Source of the DNA: Asticcacaulis sp. EMRT-3
Lineage (GTDB): Bacteria; Pseudomonadota; Alphaproteobacteria; Caulobacterales; Caulobacteraceae
Assembly (NCBI RefSeq): GCF_030027245.1
Contig: NZ_JASERT010000001.1
Span: 2,100,501-2,164,500, forward strand
Direction: 5' to 3'
Length of the DNA stretch: 64,000 nucleotides
Shown: positions 53,338-63,300 of the stretch, in pieces
Layout of the letters: the number at the start of each line of letters is the position of its first letter
How positions within the stretch are numbered: the first letter of the stretch is position 1
Made by a program: the position numbers and the translations under genes
The notes under the pieces: model-generated
Told to the model about the DNA's origin: nothing
The model's database searches: none
What the model saw: the letters and a program-made list of their open reading frames with translations, nothing else

Positions 53338-54592
53338 ATATTATCTCTGGATCGAGTTGAAAACGCCAGCGCCCGTCTTCGCGCACAAGCCGCGCATGAC
53401 GATGAACAACCAGATAACGCAGCCCCACCAGCAGGGCGCAGAAGCCGCCACCCGCGCCGATCACCATCGCCCAGCGCGGCCCGAAATGGTCGGCGGCCCA
53501 GCCGATAATCGGCCCGCCCACCGGCGTGGTGCCGAGCGCCACCGCCACATAGATGGCCATGACGCGACCGCGTAAGGCCGGATCGGTCGAGAGCTGCATC
53601 AGGCTGTTGGTGCTGGTGGTGAAGGTCTGCACCGACATGCCGACAATGACCAGAACGGGGGCGAACAGTCCATAGCTGGGCATACAGGCAGCCAGAGCCA
53701 TGCCTGCGCCGAAAAAGCCCGCCCCCGCCAGCAACAGGGTGATGCGTGGCCGCGCCCTGCGTGCCGCCAGCAGCGCGCCGGTGACCGACCCCACCGCCAG
53801 ACACGAGGTCAGAAGACCGAACTGCCCGGCCCCCTTGTGGAAAACACCCACCGCCATCGTGGAAACAAAAATCGGAAAATTGAGGCCGAATGTGCCCAGG
53901 AATAACAGCATCAGCAGGCAGGCCTTCAGATCGGGCCTCTGCCAGATATAGACAAAGCCTTCCGACAGCTTGCCGCGCACCCGTGGCCGTTCGCGCCGGT
54001 GCAGATCCTGAACGCGCAGACAGCCCATCGCCACCAGCACCGCCACGAAGGAGACGGCATTGATCAGGAACACCCAGCCCGTGCCGACCGTGGCGATCAG
54101 CAAACCGGCAATGGCGGGGCCGATCATGCGCGCGCCGTTGAACGAGGTCGAGTTGAGCGCCACGGCGTTCGACAAATGCACCTCATCGACCAGCTCAGAC
54201 ACGAAGGTCTGGCGCGCCGGGGCATCGATGGCGGCCAGGCAGCCCTGCACGAAGGCGAACAGATAGACTTCCCACAGGGTGATCAGGCCGGTGACGGTCA
54301 GAAGCCCCAGCCCAAGGGCCAGCAGACCCATGCCGCCTTGCGTAACGATCAGGGTGCGGCGGCGATCAAGATGATCGGCAATATAGCCCGATAGCGGCAG
54401 CATCAGAAGCTGCGGCCCGAACTGACACGCCATGACCAGACCAACCGCCTGGGCATTATGATGGGTGAGCTGCACCAGCACGATCCAGTCCTGCGCCACG
54501 CGCTGCATCCATGTGCCGATATTCGACACAATGGCCCCGATGGCCCAGACGCGGTAATTATAGTGCTGGAGCGCGCGAAATGTGCCGATCAC
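53318..54592 (-). CDS. MFS_3-type efflux transporter
   Basis: 424 residues, about twelve membrane segments. The start YNYRVWAIGAIVSNIGTWMQ and QDWIVLVQLT, with SGYIADHLDRRR, match the EntS/MFS_3 group of exporters. A drug or siderophore-type substrate is likely. The last residues E-R-S-A-F and the TGA stop are contributed by the adjacent repeat, so the original C-terminus was replaced. It is the last gene of a MarR-isochorismatase-MFS operon, 6 bp after the hydrolase. Confidence 0.82.
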   Translation of the reverse strand: MIGTFRALQHYNYRVWAIGAIVSNIGTWMQRVAQDWIVLVQLTHHNAQAVGLVMACQFGPQLLMLPLSGYIADHLDRRRTLIVTQGGMGLLALGLGLLTVTGLITLWEVYLFAFVQGCLAAIDAPARQTFVSELVDEVHLSNAVALNSTSFNGARMIGPAIAGLLIATVGTGWVFLINAVSFVAVLVAMGCLRVQDLHRRERPRVRGKLSEGFVYIWQRPDLKACLLMLLFLGTFGLNFPIFVSTMAVGVFHKGAGQFGLLTSCLAVGSVTGALLAARRARPRITLLLAGAGFFGAGMALAACMPSYGLFAPVLVIVGMSVQTFTTSTNSLMQLSTDPALRGRVMAIYVAVALGTTPVGGPIIGWAADHFGPRWAMVIGAGGGFCALLVGLRYLVVHRHARLVREDGRWRFQLDPEIILERSAF

Positions 54593-54598
54593 CGCCGC

Positions 54599-55150
54599 CT
54601 ATTCCAGCAGGGCCAGAATCTCCGCCACCGTGCCGGTTTCGCCCAGCCGCGGGAAGATGCGCGCGACGCTGTTTTGGTGCGCCTCGGCCTGCATATCGGT
54701 CATGGCGTCGCTGGCCAGTGTGACGTTCAGGCCCGCCTCATGGGCAAAGCGCGCCGTCGATTCAACGCCGATGGAGGTGGCCACGCCGCAGATCACCACC
54801 TGAGTGACGCCCGCCTTTGCCAATATGTCGCCAAGGCCGGTGCCGGTGAAGGCGCCCCAGGTGCGCTTGGTGACCAGATGATCGGAAGCCTGTGGGTTCA
54901 GTTCGGGCACAAGGTCAGCGAAATCAGCCGGAAAGTCACGCGGCGGACGCGGCGTTTCGCTACGGCCGGGCGCGCCCCCGGTCACATTGACCAGCACCAC
55001 CGGCAGGCCCTTGCGGCGAAAGGCCTCTGTCAGTTGGGCGGCCTTTTCGATCACCCCGGCAATCGGGTGGGCGGTCGGATAGGCGGTAATGCCTTTTTGC
55101 AGATCAACGACGATCAGGGCGGTTTGGGCATCAAGGGTGGTGACGGTCAT
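54599..55150 (-). CDS. Isochorismatase-family cysteine hydrolase
   Basis: 183 residues with the family triad: Asp in ALIVVDLQKGI, Lys in DHLVTKRTWGAF, and Cys in VVICGVATSIGVESTAR, preceded by the cis-peptide V-A region. It likely hydrolyses an amide or a small aromatic compound. Between a MarR regulator and an exporter it could modify a toxic compound, but the substrate is not evident. Confidence 0.85.
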   Translation of the reverse strand: MTVTTLDAQTALIVVDLQKGITAYPTAHPIAGVIEKAAQLTEAFRRKGLPVVLVNVTGGAPGRSETPRPPRDFPADFADLVPELNPQASDHLVTKRTWGAFTGTGLGDILAKAGVTQVVICGVATSIGVESTARFAHEAGLNVTLASDAMTDMQAEAHQNSVARIFPRLGETGTVAEILALLE

Positions 55151-55162
55151 GGGGGAGGCCTT

Positions 55163-55627
55163 TCAGCTATTCGGGTTTAGCAAACGGTGCAGTAGCGGGA
55201 TCAGAGCCGCCAACTGGCCTTGTTCGGTTGTATCGAGTTGTGAGCGGATGGCGCGCAGCAGCCAGTCGTCGCGCGCCGCGCGGCTGAGCTGGATCAGTTC
55301 CTCACCGGCAGGGGTGAGCGATAACAGGGTCTGGCGGCCATCGGCGGGATCGGGCGCGCCGCGCACCAGCCCCTTGGTTTTCAGCGCCGCCACGCTTTCG
55401 CCCATCGATTGCGGACGCATACCGGCGATGCGCGCCAGTTCGGTGACGGTGGTGGCCCCTTCGCGGGCCAGATGGCCCAGAACCACGCGCTGCGGTTCGC
55501 TGAAGGCGTTGATCTGCGATTCTTCGCGCAGGCGGCGGCGAAACTGGCCGATCAGGGCGCGCAATTGCGCCGCCGTCTCGTGCATCCGGGCGGCAGGATC
55601 AGGATTTTCGGCAGGCGGATCGGACAT
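55163..55627 (-). CDS. MarR-family transcriptional regulator
   Basis: 154 residues. The winged helix is clear: SEPQRVVLGHLAREGATTVT, ELARIAGMRPQSMGESVAAL and GLVRGAPDPADGRQTLLSLT. It is the first gene of the operon with the hydrolase and exporter, and probably represses it. An inverted repeat AAGGT-T-ACCTT lies 36 bp before its start. Confidence 0.9.
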   Translation of the reverse strand: MSDPPAENPDPAARMHETAAQLRALIGQFRRRLREESQINAFSEPQRVVLGHLAREGATTVTELARIAGMRPQSMGESVAALKTKGLVRGAPDPADGRQTLLSLTPAGEELIQLSRAARDDWLLRAIRSQLDTTEQGQLAALIPLLHRLLNPNS

Positions 55628-55650
55628 GGCGGGGGCTTCGCAGACTATGA

Positions 55651-55673
55651 AGGTTATCTACAAAGGTTACCTT
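55651..55673. promoter_or_regulatory. Candidate MarR operator
   Basis: A direct repeat AGGTTA (55651 and 55665) overlaps the inverted repeat AAGGTTACCTT (55663-55673), 24-46 bp before the MarR start codon. Confidence 0.5.
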
Positions 55674-55724
55674 CGCATGTCAAGCGGCTTGGAGCGTTCG
55701 GCGGATTCACTCTTAAAGCAAGAA

Positions 55725-55860
55725 ACCCCACCACCACTTCGCTGCGCTCGCGGTCCCCCTCCCCAGTAAACTGGGGAGGTATAAGTCAGTGAGGTGCATG
55801 GCCTATACCTCCCCAACTTTGGTGGGGGGCGCGATTTATCGCGGGGGTGGTGGGGGTCTT
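55725..55860. repeat. Dispersed CCTCCCC/GGGGAGG repeats
   Basis: Two hairpin units, CCTCCCCAGTAAACTGGGGAGG and CCTCCCCAACTTTGGTGGGG, flanked by inverted CCACCACC/GGTGGTGG arms. Related to the units at 30563-30615 and 57700-57840. Intergenic, between the convergent-looking ends of the MarR operon promoter and mtgA. Confidence 0.7.
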
Positions 55861-55877
55861 CCTTTAACTTTGGCCGT

Positions 55878-56648
55878 CTAATCCGCCGCGCAGTTATCCA
55901 GACCCTGATGGCCCACCACACGCGCCCGCGCCTGAATCCGCCCCGAACGCTGGCCGCCACGCGCCTTCCATTTGAGCGGATCAGGCAGGATGGCCGCCAG
56001 TTTCGCGGCCTCGGCAGGCGTAAGCGTGCGCGCCGAATGGTGGAACCAGTATTGCGATCCGGCCTCGGCCCCATAGACGCCCGGCCCCATCTCGATCGAA
56101 TTGAGATAGACCTCCATGATGCGGTCTTTCGTCCACAAATGCTCGATCAGGAAGGTGTACCAGACCTCGAAACCCTTGCGCACCCAGGAGCGCGACGGCC
56201 ACAGAAAGACATTCTTGGCCGTCTGCTGAGAAATGGTGGAAGCGCCGTGCTTCTTCTTGTGGGTGGCATTCCAGGCCTCGGCCTTCTTGATAGCGTCGTA
56301 ATCAAAGCCATCATGCGTGCAGAATTTGGCGTCTTCCGAGGCGATAACGGCGGCTTTCAGATTATCGGAAATCTGCGAGGCCGGCACCCAATGGTGGTGA
56401 AGACCGTGGCCCTCAGACAGGCGCTCGATCATCAGGATGGTGATCGGCACCGGCACAAAGCGATGGATGGCCACTGACAGCACGGAAAAGGCGATAAAGG
56501 CGGCCACGCACAGGCCGAAAAAACGCAGAGGACGAAACTTTTTACGCATAGGTTTTACTAAAGAAGGGCTTTCCGCTTGGACAGCATCGTACATGACCTC
56601 TTCGCTCAGGCCCGGTATGGTGTCTTCGGGTTCCTGATCGTCGCTCAT
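55878..56648 (-). CDS. mtgA: Monofunctional peptidoglycan glycosyltransferase
   Basis: 256 residues. A cytosolic tail and one membrane helix (FGLCVAAFIAFSVLSVAIH) precede the GT51 domain: catalytic Glu in AAVIASEDAKFCTHDGFD, HGASTISQQTAKNVFLWPSR, KDRIMEVYLNSIEMGPGVYG. No transpeptidase domain is present. It polymerises lipid II into glycan strands. Sequence and length fit MtgA. Confidence 0.93.
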   Translation of the reverse strand: MSDDQEPEDTIPGLSEEVMYDAVQAESPSLVKPMRKKFRPLRFFGLCVAAFIAFSVLSVAIHRFVPVPITILMIERLSEGHGLHHHWVPASQISDNLKAAVIASEDAKFCTHDGFDYDAIKKAEAWNATHKKKHGASTISQQTAKNVFLWPSRSWVRKGFEVWYTFLIEHLWTKDRIMEVYLNSIEMGPGVYGAEAGSQYWFHHSARTLTPAEAAKLAAILPDPLKWKARGGQRSGRIQARARVVGHQGLDNCAAD

Positions 56649-56669
56649 GTTTTCCCCCCATCGGCCAGC

Positions 56670-57659
56670 CTAGACCGCGGATTCGAAGATATAGACCATT
56701 CCATCCTCATCGCCAATCAGCAGGCGATTGGCTTCACCGGACAGGGCCAGAGCCGTGATCGGACTGCCCTTTTCAGCCTTCACCCAGTCAATGCCGGTCG
56801 ATTGCAGTTCGGCCAGCCAGACGCGGCCATCTTCGGTGCCCGCCGCCATCAAGGTGTCTTCGGGCGCACCCGCCACCACCGACACCAGAGTCGATTCGTC
56901 CGGATTGATCTCGGAAGCCTCCTCGCCCATCGGCCCATTGGCTTTCAGGAACGGCCAGACCACCGCCCCCATCGCCCCCGACGTGGCCAGAAGCTTGCCC
57001 CTGGCGAAGAACTGCATGGATTTGATCTTGGCCGGATAGCCGCCCATGCGCATATCCTTGGAATCCTTCAGTCGCCAGCCGTGCAGGGCGTTTTCCTGCA
57101 TGGCGGTGACGAGGAACTCACCCGACGGCGCCATAGCGATAGATGTGTGCGATCCGGCCCAGTTGAGCTTTTGCGGCTTCTGGTCGCCAATGCGCGCATA
57201 CCAGACCACCACGCCATTATAGGTGGCGCAATAGAGCTTGCGGCCCTTGGGATCGAAGCACAGGCCCGATACGCTATGCTCATGCGCAAAGGTTTTCGTG
57301 TCTTTTTTCAACAGATCCAGCACATAGGCCTTCTTGGCGGCCGCATAGGCGACGAGCTGGCCTTCCGGCGCGGCGGCAATGGCGTCGATCCACGCGCCCT
57401 TGTGATGCGCCAGTTCGACGGGGCCGGTGTCCTTCGTCGTCCACACCACGCGGCCATCATCGCCGCCGCTGATCACGCCAAGGCCGGTGGGATGCACCAC
57501 CGCACACAGGATAGCGGCATCGGGATGGGCGTCGAACACCGCATCGGCGTCGGGGAAGACGATGCGGCCATCGCCCAGCGCCGCTATCGGCTCATCCAGC
57601 GCATCGAACAGGGTGGCGACGACATAGGCGTCGAAGGATTTGGAATAGGCAAAGGTCAT
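56670..57659 (-). CDS. WD40-repeat protein
   Basis: 329 residues from ATG 57659. Repeated beta-propeller blades are visible, for example VHPTGLGVISGGDDGRVVWT, GLCFDPKGRKLYCATYNGVV and ALALSGEANRLLIGDEDGMV. No enzymatic domain. An alternative ATG at 57698 has a better ribosome site (GGGGAG) that lies in repeat DNA. It follows the CobW GTPase on the same strand; this pairing suggests a link to metal handling, by context only. Confidence 0.8.
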   Translation of the reverse strand: MTFAYSKSFDAYVVATLFDALDEPIAALGDGRIVFPDADAVFDAHPDAAILCAVVHPTGLGVISGGDDGRVVWTTKDTGPVELAHHKGAWIDAIAAAPEGQLVAYAAAKKAYVLDLLKKDTKTFAHEHSVSGLCFDPKGRKLYCATYNGVVVWYARIGDQKPQKLNWAGSHTSIAMAPSGEFLVTAMQENALHGWRLKDSKDMRMGGYPAKIKSMQFFARGKLLATSGAMGAVVWPFLKANGPMGEEASEINPDESTLVSVVAGAPEDTLMAAGTEDGRVWLAELQSTGIDWVKAEKGSPITALALSGEANRLLIGDEDGMVYIFESAV

Positions 57660-57699
57660 GGGGACAGGTCTATAAGGCTGAGTTGGATGTTTGGCCATC

Positions 57700-57840
57700 A
57701 AGAACTCCCCCTGAAATCAGGGGGAGGTGGCGCGCCTGCGCCGGAGGGGGTTATTCCGGCGGATGTACGCGCCTTAACTCAGGCTTTTAACCCCACCCGG
57801 CCCTCTGGGCCACCCTCCCCTAAAATCAGGGGAGGTTATT
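57700..57840. repeat. Dispersed CCCCCTGAAATCAGGGGG repeats
   Basis: Two similar hairpins (CCCCCTGAAATCAGGGGG and CCCCTAAAATCAGGGG) enclose a GC-rich core with GGCGCGCCTGCGCC and GGCCCTCTGGGCC. It separates the CobW gene from the WD40 gene. Confidence 0.7.
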
Positions 57841-57846
57841 TTTGGA

Positions 57847-58911
57847 TCACACCATGAGGGTGGCGTTGAAACCGGCCTTGAGCGCTGCCTCATCAAGGTG
57901 ACGGCCGATAAAGACGGCGCGCGACACGCGCTTTTCATCCGGTTTCCATGCACCCTGAAGCTCGCCTTCGAGGATCATGTGGACGGCCTGAAAGACGAGC
58001 CGCTTGTCCTCGCCCTGCACATTCAGAATCCCCTTGGCGCGCAGAATATCGACGCCCTTTTCAGCCAGCAGCTTATCGAGCCACATCGTAAACAAACGGC
58101 CATCAATCGGCTTTTCGCTGCTCAGCGACACCGATTTGATCTCTTCGTCGTGGATCGGATTGATGTGGTGGCTGCAATGTTCATCATGAACGTGACCGGC
58201 CTCGCCATGCGCCGGGCCATGATCATGGTGGTGGTGATGATCGTGGTCATGATCATGATCGTCGTGGCCGATCATGGCCATCTTCGTCAGGTCGAAATTG
58301 TGCTGATTGAGCAGGCTTTTGATGTCAACGCCCGAACGCTCGGCGCGGGTGATGCGGGCCAGCGGGTTCAGGCCCTTCAGGCGCGCTTCGATCTCATCCA
58401 GCTTGTCCGGCGTCACCAGATCGGTCTTGTTGAGAATGATATGGTCGGCAAAGGCCACCTGTTCCTTGACCACGCGGTCGCTGGTCAGCGCTTCTTCGAA
58501 ATGCAGGGCATCGACCAGAGCCGTCACCGAATCGAGATAGGTTTTCGCCTTGACCTCATCATCGACGAAGAAGGTCTGAGCCACCGGGCCGGGATCGGCA
58601 AGCCCGGTCGTCTCGACGATAATGGCGTCGAATTTCCCTTTGCGTTTCATCAGGCCCGACAGGATGCGGATCAGGTCGCCGCGCACCGTGCAGCACACGC
58701 AGCCATTATTCATCTCGAACACTTCTTCATCGGCCCCGACGATCAGGTCGTTATCGATGCCGATTTCGCCGAACTCATTGACGATGACCGCGTATTTCTG
58801 GCCGTGATTTTCCGACAGGATGCGATTGAGCAGGGTCGTCTTGCCCGCGCCGAGATAACCGGTCAGGACGGTGACAGGGGTTTTTTGTGAAGCAGGAGCG
58901 GTGTCGGCCAT
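57847..58911 (-). CDS. CobW/COG0523-family metal-chaperone GTPase
   Basis: 354 residues. G1 loop GYLGAGKT at 18-25, metal-binding CxCC at 71-74 (GCVCCTVRGD), base-recognition NKTD in ILNKTDLVT, and a His/Asp-rich stretch near residues 217-250. The C-terminal CobW_C domain follows. COG0523 proteins deliver zinc or other metals to client enzymes. No Zur box was recognised upstream. Zinc is the most likely metal. Confidence 0.9.
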   Translation of the reverse strand: MADTAPASQKTPVTVLTGYLGAGKTTLLNRILSENHGQKYAVIVNEFGEIGIDNDLIVGADEEVFEMNNGCVCCTVRGDLIRILSGLMKRKGKFDAIIVETTGLADPGPVAQTFFVDDEVKAKTYLDSVTALVDALHFEEALTSDRVVKEQVAFADHIILNKTDLVTPDKLDEIEARLKGLNPLARITRAERSGVDIKSLLNQHNFDLTKMAMIGHDDHDHDHDHHHHHDHGPAHGEAGHVHDEHCSHHINPIHDEEIKSVSLSSEKPIDGRLFTMWLDKLLAEKGVDILRAKGILNVQGEDKRLVFQAVHMILEGELQGAWKPDEKRVSRAVFIGRHLDEAALKAGFNATLMV

Positions 58912-58947
58912 GAGCGTGTTACTTTAATAATGAAAAAAGGATGATAC

Positions 58948-59035
58948 CAAGCGGTGATGAGCAAAGCGCATTGCAGCCTGGCAGCGTGCGACCGCACGCC
59001 GCCGCTGATGCGGCGAGCCTGCGCGGCCTTTTGAG
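58948..59035. repeat. Dispersed repeat, family D, copy 2
   Basis: Aligns with 52520-52602: ACCAAGCGGTG, GCCTGGCAGCG, CGCCGCCGCTGATGCGGCGA and GCCTGCGCGGC. It occupies much of the 300-bp gap between the CobW gene and the next plus-strand gene. Confidence 0.55.
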
Positions 59036-59212
59036 CGCATTCGCTTTAGTTAAGCCTTCGAGGTGCGAAATCAAGACAAACCGGCGCTGGCGGCCAAATT
59101 TCCCGCTAACAGACCGCGTTAAAAGCGACACATGATTTGACTTTTGAATTTTCGCAAAAATGCGTTATATTGCGATGCACAATATTGAGTAAGCTAACAG
59201 GGACATTTTCCA

Positions 59213-59512
59213 ATGGCCGATACCGCCGAAGTTCACACCCGGCAGCGCCCGCAATTGCTGACACCCACCGAGTTCGCCCGCATCGCCGATCTGGCCTGGC
59301 GCACCGATCCGCGCAAGAGCCTGTCGCGTTCCGTCTCCGAAGCCACCGGCGTGTCGGAAAGCTCGGTCGAGCGCTGGCTGAAGGACGAAAACCATCCGGC
59401 CCCCGCCAACCGCATTGCCGAGGCGCTGAAACTGGCCAATGAGCGCATGTATGATAATGCCGACCTCCTGATGAAGGTGGCGATGACTCTGGCCAATACG
59501 CCGGAGTCCTGA
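59213..59512 (+). CDS. Small hypothetical protein with HTH-like region
   Basis: 99 residues. LTPTEFARIADLAWRTDPRK is followed by SVSEATGVSESSVERWLKDE, which reads like a helix-turn-helix (x-x-A-T-G-V-S-x-x-x-V-x-R-W). DNA binding is possible but not certain. GGGA precedes the ATG. It lies upstream of the rplU operon, from which it is separated by a strong promoter. Confidence 0.6.
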   Translation: MADTAEVHTRQRPQLLTPTEFARIADLAWRTDPRKSLSRSVSEATGVSESSVERWLKDENHPAPANRIAEALKLANERMYDNADLLMKVAMTLANTPES

Positions 59513-59581
59513 CGAAAGCGGATCAGCGGCTGTCATGGAATCCGGGCTTGAAAACAGCCATAAAACATGGACAAAGCCCGC

Positions 59582-59609
59582 TTGACTCTCAGGCGCAGCC
59601 CTGTATAAG
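59582..59609 (+). promoter_or_regulatory. rplU-rpmA promoter
   Basis: TTGACT (59582-59587) and TATAAG (59604-59609), spacing 16. The leader of about 105 nt contains a hairpin (GAGCCTTGCGGCTTTCC) with GTTTTTCC that could attenuate or serve ribosomal feedback. Confidence 0.75.
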
Positions 59610-59722
59610 TCGCCGCCTCTCGCCCAGAGCCTTGCGGCTTTCCGGGGCGTTTTTCCTATTCTCTCGCGTGGCTCTTGCTTGCAAGATCAGGGTCTGCGCC
59701 CAGGTTCAAAGGTTTTACGACC

Positions 59723-60241
59723 ATGTACGCGGTCATCAAAACGGGTGGTAAGCAATATCGTGTTTCGGCAGGCGATCTGATCAGGGTCGAAAAGCTGGAA
59801 GGCGAAGCGGGCGCCGCCGTGAAGTTCAACGAAGTGCTGATGCTCGGCGATGTGGCTGGCGCAGTTGTCGGCAGTCCTCTGGTGGATGGCGCCGTGGTCG
59901 AAGCCACCCTGATCGAAACCCGCAAGGGCGAGAAGGTGCGTATCTTCAAGAAGACGCGCCGTCAGGGCTATCGCCGCACCACCGGCCACCGCCAGTTCGA
60001 ATCGGTTCTGCGCGTCACCGGCATCAATGGTGCTGGCAAGTCGGCGGCATGGGAAGGCGAAGTTTCGCTGACCACCAAGGCCGAGCTGAATGCCCGCGCC
60101 CGTAACCTGGCCCCGCGTAATTTGGGCGCTGCGATCGAAACGCCTGTGATCGAAGCTGCCCCGGCTGCCGAAGCCCCCGCCAAGAAGAAGGCTGCGCCGA
60201 AGAAAAAGGCCGAAGCCACCGCCGATACCGGCGAAGCGTAA
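59723..60241 (+). CDS. rplU: 50S ribosomal protein L21
   Basis: 172 residues from ATG 59723 (MYAVIKTGGKQYRVSAGDLI). The L21 core ends near residue 105 with KTRRQGYRRTTGHRQ. The rest is an Ala/Lys/Glu tail (AEAPAKKKAAPKKKAEATAD), as in many alphaproteobacterial L21 proteins. First gene of the rplU-rpmA unit. Confidence 0.96.
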   Translation: MYAVIKTGGKQYRVSAGDLIRVEKLEGEAGAAVKFNEVLMLGDVAGAVVGSPLVDGAVVEATLIETRKGEKVRIFKKTRRQGYRRTTGHRQFESVLRVTGINGAGKSAAWEGEVSLTTKAELNARARNLAPRNLGAAIETPVIEAAPAAEAPAKKKAAPKKKAEATADTGEA

Positions 60242-60266
60242 GATTTAGATTTAAGGAGATCCTCCC

Positions 60267-60536
60267 ATGGCTCACAAAAAATCTGGCGGTTCATCCCGCA
60301 ACGGCCGCGATTCAGAAGCCAAGCGCCTTGGCGTGAAGCGTTTCGGCGGCGAAGCTGTCCTCGCAGGCAACATCATTGTTCGCCAGCGCGGCACCAAGTT
60401 CTGGCCGGGCACCAATTGCGGCCTTGGCCGTGACCACACCCTGTTCGCCACGGCCACAGGTCATGTGAAGTTCACCACGAAGCGCGACAATCGCTGTTAC
60501 GTGTCGATCCTTCCGATGGCGCAGGCCGCCGAATAA
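60267..60536 (+). CDS. rpmA: 50S ribosomal protein L27
   Basis: 89 residues, starting [20 protein letters not shown]; the flexible N-terminus reaches the peptidyl-transferase centre. AAGGAG lies before the ATG. Normal length. A terminator follows at 60599. Confidence 0.98.
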   Translation: MAHKKSGGSSRNGRDSEAKRLGVKRFGGEAVLAGNIIVRQRGTKFWPGTNCGLGRDHTLFATATGHVKFTTKRDNRCYVSILPMAQAAE

Positions 60537-60598
60537 GCACATTCGATGATTTTCGGGTCGTGCTTAAGTTTTTAAGCCGATCCGGACCGAATTTGAGC

Positions 60599-60632
60599 GG
60601 GAGTCCGGATATTTTCCGGGCTCCCGTTTTTG
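60599..60632 (+). terminator. rpmA terminator
   Basis: Stem CGGGAGtCCGGA / TTCCGGgCTCCCG followed by TTTTTGC. Confidence 0.85.
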
Positions 60633-60798
60633 CATTTCCGTCCCTGCGGTTCCTTTTTGGCCCGGCTACGCAAATGTGATCCCGCTCAAAATCCCCCTGT
60701 GGTGGAACTGACACAGTTCGACCCTAAATAGGCCCCAGACTTCGACGAAAGAAGAGATCGGCGAAAACGTCCGCTGACCGGGGTTAAAGGAGACGAGT

Positions 60799-61401
60799 AT
60801 GATCACGCGCATTCAGGAAACCGGCCCCGAATCCGGCCATCAACCCCGTCGGCCTTCGCCACACCAGGTCGAGGCCAGCATCGAAACGACGCGCCTGAGC
60901 CTGACGGCCTTGCGCAGCGATGATCTCGAAGACTATATCGCCATCTTTGCGGCGCGCGATTCGGCGCGCATGAGCCACGGCGTGCCCCACCCCCTGCCGC
61001 GTGAGGCCGCCCTGGCGCGCCTGACCGGCATGATGGCGACGAAGCAGACCCACTGGGCCATCCGTAACGAAGACGAACGGCTGATCGGCGTGATCAGCCT
61101 GACGCGCGGCACCTGCGGCACCGGCCCCGATTCGCAGAGTTTCGGCCCGAATTTGAGCATCTTCATCGCACCCGGCCAGCAGGGTCAGGGCTATGCGCTG
61201 GAGGCGATGCACGGCCTGCTGCGCTGGGTCAAGAAGCACCATCTGCACCGCATCATTCATGCCGCGCATTTTGCCGACAATGCCGCCTCGGCCAGTCTGC
61301 TGGTGGCCGGCGGCTTCCTCTATACGGGCCGCCGCACGCTGGAGACATCTCTGGCGCGCGAAGGCCAGTGCGAGGCGCTGCATATGATAAGGATATTGTA
61401 G
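60799..61401 (+). CDS. GNAT acetyltransferase (RimJ/RimL-like)
   Basis: 200 residues with IETTRLSLTALRSDDLEDYI at the start, LSIFIAPGQQGQGYALEAMH (acetyl-CoA loop) and HAAHFADNAASASLLVAGGF. Typical of acetyltransferases acting on protein N-termini or small amines. It sits between rpmA and obgE, a conserved location for such a gene in Caulobacteraceae as far as I recall. AAAGGAG precedes ATG. Confidence 0.85.
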   Translation: MITRIQETGPESGHQPRRPSPHQVEASIETTRLSLTALRSDDLEDYIAIFAARDSARMSHGVPHPLPREAALARLTGMMATKQTHWAIRNEDERLIGVISLTRGTCGTGPDSQSFGPNLSIFIAPGQQGQGYALEAMHGLLRWVKKHHLHRIIHAAHFADNAASASLLVAGGFLYTGRRTLETSLAREGQCEALHMIRIL

Positions 61402-62514
<1,113 letters not shown>

Positions 62515-62633
62515 TTTGCACGCGCGCCTTCTGACGGCCGGATACTGAAACCATGTGGTTCGCCGGTCTTGCCCCCACGTCTCAGTCTATGCGGTCAGGC
62601 GCGCTGCGTCCCGGCTTTCATCTTGAGCGCGGC

Positions 62634-63212
62634 ATGAAGATCGGCCTGTTCGGCGGTTCGTTCAATCCGGCCCATGCCGGTCATGCCCATGTCGCCGAAA
62701 CGGCGCGGGGGCGGCTGGGGCTGGATCGTGTCATCTGGCTGGTATCGCCGCAAAACCCGCTGAAAAGCCGGGCGGACACAGCACCTCTGGCCGAGCGCAT
62801 CCGTCAGATCGCCCCCTTTATCGGCCCGCGTGACGTGATTTCAGATTTCGAAACGCGCATCAAGGCCAGCTATACGCTCGATACGCTGCGCGCCCTGAAA
62901 GCCCGCTATCCCGGCGTCCATTTTGTCTGGATCATGGGCGGCGATTCGCTGGCCGGTTTCCACCGCTGGCGCGGCTGGGTGCAGCTCATGCACATGGTGC
63001 CGGTGGTGGTGGTGTCGCGGCCCGGCACGCTGATGAAGGCGCGCTTTTCGCCCGCCGCCCACCGCTTCGCCCGTTTCCGCACACCGGCACGCGCCGCCCC
63101 CGTGCTGGCCCGCAGATGCGCCCCCGCCTGGACCTATCTGAAAGGCCCGCTGCACAGCCATTCCTCATCTGAGATCCGGGGCGCGATCCGGGCCAAGGCT
63201 TCAAATATCTAA
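62634..63212 (+). CDS. nadD: Nicotinate-nucleotide adenylyltransferase
   Basis: 192 residues from ATG 62634. Nucleotidyltransferase motifs: KIGLFGGSFNPAHAGHAHVA (with HAGH), WIMGGDSLAGFHRWRGW and the C-terminal SSSEIRGAIR. It adenylates nicotinate mononucleotide for NAD synthesis. The frame upstream to 62553 has no homology. It follows obgE by about 120 bp. Confidence 0.94.
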   Translation: MKIGLFGGSFNPAHAGHAHVAETARGRLGLDRVIWLVSPQNPLKSRADTAPLAERIRQIAPFIGPRDVISDFETRIKASYTLDTLRALKARYPGVHFVWIMGGDSLAGFHRWRGWVQLMHMVPVVVVSRPGTLMKARFSPAAHRFARFRTPARAAPVLARRCAPAWTYLKGPLHSHSSSEIRGAIRAKASNI

Positions 63213-63300
63213 TTTTTCGCGGTGCGCCATATCGGCGGATGACCGGGGCGCGCTTTTGTGCTAGGGTCGTGGCCATATCGTTCATAAAGGAACCCACGCC

